Positions 5,579-7,211 of a stretch of 7,211 nt of DNA are shown here, in pieces. The stretch is from Bacteroidota bacterium (GTDB taxonomy: Bacteria > Bacteroidota > Bacteroidia > B-17B0 > B-17BO), in the NCBI GenBank assembly GCA_947462425.1, contig CANHPI010000135.1, positions 1 to 7,211 on the forward strand, written 5' to 3'. The translations under genes and the position numbers were made by a program. The notes below the pieces were generated by a model. It was not told where the DNA came from. It saw only the letters and a program-made list of their open reading frames with translations, and made no database searches. Numbering within the stretch: the stretch's first letter is position 1; the number at the start of each line of letters is the position of its first letter.

Positions 5579-6874
5579 TTACAATTTAGTGTTGTAAAAA
5601 TTTTCTAAAATAGATCGGTTTATTAAATACATAAATCGTCGTTTGTCTATTTCGGCTTTGTTGCGTGTAATCATTCCTTCAGGAAAATCTTTTAAAAGAC
5701 GGTGGCGGCGAAGCTTTCGGCTATCACCTTCAAGGTGTGAGATGTTTAAAATCTTATCCATTTCGTCCCAATTGATTTCCGAAACGTTCAAGTCAATAAA
5801 TAGTTGTGCAATGCGCTTCAACTCCTTATGGTCGGTGTGCGATTCAACTTTTGCTTGTATAGGCTGTAAAATTAATTCTTTTGGCTCCTCAGCCTCAGTA
5901 ACGTTGCTAAGGGTTGGTTTCGGTTTTCGTTTTACATATCGATAAATGCCCATTGCACTAGCAACAATGATGCAAGCCATAATAATCATGAATAGGGCAT
6001 TTGTGTTACTTTGTTCATGCACTTTCCAAACAATGTCTTTTGCCTTAATAATATTTGCTTTCCAGATGTTATCAAAGTCTAACACCGCGTTACTTGATCG
6101 TATTTCATTAAAACGATTAAATGTGCATTTATTCTCATCCACTAAGTTTAATTTACTGAGTGTTCCAATGCCAAAATCTTCGTTGCTTATGACAATGTAT
6201 TTATTCAAGTGTGGCGCAATGACCATGGTCTTCAGATCTTTCAATAACACTAAATAATCTTTTGTGTAAATAAATTGAGGCTTCGAAAAAAACGTATGAT
6301 TTTCCATAGTACTTATAACACGTTGCCATTGCATGGTTTCTAAATCTAGTCTATAATCATTAGCATCCAGCGAATCAGGTTCCACATTATTACCTGATTT
6401 AAAATTATTAAAGGAATATATAAAATTACCTTGCTTATACGCAGGCCCTAAAATAAAGGGAGGAACAGTTCCTTTGGTTTTTACAAAACACCATTCCTTA
6501 AGTTTTGCATTAAAGTATTTTAAATGATTATTGGTTGTAAAATAACCATATCCGCCCAATGCATATAAATTATTATGATGTGTAAATAAAAATCGATTAT
6601 TGTCGCTGCCATGAAACATAGAGTGATCCAATCGCTCGAGCGTATCAGCCTTTAAACGAAATACATAATTGAATCCATGAGGATTAAACAAAGTATCGCG
6701 ATTTAAGTACTGGAAATGAGCAGCCCCCATATGCAACATGTAACTTTGTGCATGCGCCTCGCCAAATTGAGCAGAAATGGTATTTCTAATGGATGTTTCT
6801 TGTTTTTTAGAAAGTATCTGCGAAAAGATAGAGTACGAAAATAACAGTAAAAAAGTGCAAGTAAGTTTTAACAT
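5579..6874 (-). CDS. Membrane protein with Kelch-like periplasmic part and C-terminal basic cytoplasmic domain
   Basis: The 431-aa protein starts with a signal peptide (LTCTFLLLFSYSIFSQ, cleavage near residue 19). Residues about 30-285 would be periplasmic and contain weak blade-like units, for example NNLYALGGYGYF at 101-112 followed by LKEWCFV, and RLDLETMQWQRV at 175-186. These suggest a degenerate Kelch-type beta-propeller. One membrane helix spans 294-313, followed by a basic stop-transfer segment (YRYVKRKPK). A linker leads to a C-terminal cytoplasmic domain at 350-425 with INWDEMDKILNI, an Arg/Lys-rich RKLRRHRLLKDF helix and DKRRFMYLINRSI. Its shape suggests a winged-helix or HTH-like fold seen at the ends of some Bacteroidota sensor proteins. 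It may therefore be a one-piece transmembrane sensor/regulator, but that is inference. It sits alone between two related inverted repeats and is separated from the downstream gene run by about 190 bp. Confidence 0.85.
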   Translation of the reverse strand: MLKLTCTFLLLFSYSIFSQILSKKQETSIRNTISAQFGEAHAQSYMLHMGAAHFQYLNRDTLFNPHGFNYVFRLKADTLERLDHSMFHGSDNNRFLFTHHNNLYALGGYGYFTTNNHLKYFNAKLKEWCFVKTKGTVPPFILGPAYKQGNFIYSFNNFKSGNNVEPDSLDANDYRLDLETMQWQRVISTMENHTFFSKPQFIYTKDYLVLLKDLKTMVIAPHLNKYIVISNEDFGIGTLSKLNLVDENKCTFNRFNEIRSSNAVLDFDNIWKANIIKAKDIVWKVHEQSNTNALFMIIMACIIVASAMGIYRYVKRKPKPTLSNVTEAEEPKELILQPIQAKVESHTDHKELKRIAQLFIDLNVSEINWDEMDKILNISHLEGDSRKLRRHRLLKDFPEGMITRNKAEIDKRRFMYLINRSILENFYNTKL

Positions 6875-6954
6875 CTACGATTAAATTTAAACATATTAAT
6901 TGGTTGGTTACAAAAAAAAGAAATATAACACTACTTGCTCCATTTTTTAGTTTC

Positions 6955-6988
6955 AAAGTTGGTTTCATGAACAAATGAAACCAACTTT
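6955..6988. repeat. Perfect 14-bp inverted repeat (hairpin B)
   Basis: AAAGTTGGTTTCAT (6955-6968) and ATGAAACCAACTTT (6975-6988) pair perfectly around the 6-nt loop GAACAA. It lies 81 bp upstream of the 431-aa gene and 80 bp beyond the stop of the gene entering from the right. It could form the 3' end of that gene's transcript or be an operator. The lack of a clear T-run after the stem on either strand makes it an atypical terminator. It shares its GGTTTCAT-N6-ATGAAACC core with hairpin A at 5505-5540. Confidence 0.85.
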
Positions 6989-7068
6989 TAACCGTATTCT
7001 AAAGAAACAGCCTCGATTTTAGAGTACAACCCATTAAAAGAAATGTAATTCAGTATGTTCTCGTGAAC

Positions 7069-7211
7069 TTAATTCTTGTATAATATCACTCGGCCATCAT
7101 TAATCTTATCGATAATTAATACCAAACAAGACTGAGATTCAAAGGTTTGTTGATTACCTTCTTCTTGTTTATAATACAATTTAATTTCTCGATTATCTTT
7201 TACAAGACTAC
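7069..7211 (-). CDS. C-terminal end of an unidentified gene (partial)
   Basis: One minus-strand frame is open from the window edge to a TAA at 7069-7071, giving the last 46 residues of a protein, beginning SLVKDNREIKLYY and ending DGRVILYKN. The other two minus-strand frames hit stops within a few codons of the edge. The fragment alternates polar and hydrophobic residues and includes SCLVLIIDKI, suggesting beta-strands in a soluble domain. No family is recognisable. It is in the same orientation as the other genes; the 194 bp to the next gene holds hairpin B. Confidence 0.65.
   Translation of the reverse strand, partial: SLVKDNREIKLYYKQEEGNQQTFESQSCLVLIIDKINDGRVILYKN

Noticed and set aside
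5643..6257. Two end-to-end plus-strand open frames (5643-5945 and 5946-6257)
   Set aside because: They lie antisense within the 431-aa gene, have no domain signature, and their composition is that of the reverse complement of a real coding region.
6875..6954. Promoter for the 431-aa gene (TATATTTC near 6920-6930)
   Set aside because: It matches the -7 consensus fairly well, but no TTG lies at acceptable spacing, and the A/T-rich background makes a chance match likely.

Overview
The window is AT-rich DNA, most likely from a Bacteroidota chromosome (probably Flavobacteriales-like). Three things point there: A/T-rich leaders without Shine-Dalgarno motifs before nearly every start codon, small lipoproteins with Bacteroidota-style signal peptides, and an SPFH protein with a C-terminal GYF_2 domain, an architecture I associate with that phylum. 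No marker gene is present, so the taxonomic call is inference. Every confident gene lies on the minus strand. I saw no tRNA, rRNA, CRISPR array, transposase or phage gene.

Reading in the direction of transcription (right to left): the 3' end of an unidentified gene enters at the right edge (7069-7211). A 194-bp intergenic region follows and holds a perfect 14-bp-stem inverted repeat (6955-6988). Next is a 431-aa membrane protein (5579-6874) with a signal peptide, a periplasmic part that resembles a Kelch-like propeller, one transmembrane helix and a basic C-terminal cytoplasmic domain. A related inverted repeat (5505-5540) lies just beyond it.

From about 5389 down to 184 there is a tightly spaced run of nine co-directional genes, plausibly one or two operons. 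It contains two tiny cysteine-containing lipoproteins, a four-helix membrane protein, two paralogous TerB-like/zinc-ribbon proteins (one membrane-anchored, one soluble) on either side of an unrecognised 166-aa protein, an SPFH/YdjI-like protein with a GYF_2 tail, a second small GYF_2 protein, and a final small membrane protein. A 37-nt exact direct repeat sits just upstream of two of these genes.

At the left edge, a strong plus-strand intrinsic terminator (84-120) implies a convergent plus-strand gene ending at or before the window edge.

The working picture (inference) is a membrane-surface scaffold. The SPFH protein would oligomerise at the inner membrane, its GYF_2 domains and proline-rich tails would recruit partners, and the TerB/zinc-ribbon proteins would act as soluble and membrane-tethered adaptors. 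This recalls the Bacillus YdjG-YdjH-YdjI module and TerB-linked envelope-stress systems, but nothing in the sequence proves a function. The most unusual features are the 37-nt leader repeat, the paired hairpins around the 431-aa gene, and the unclassified 166-aa protein between the two TerB/zinc-ribbon paralogues.
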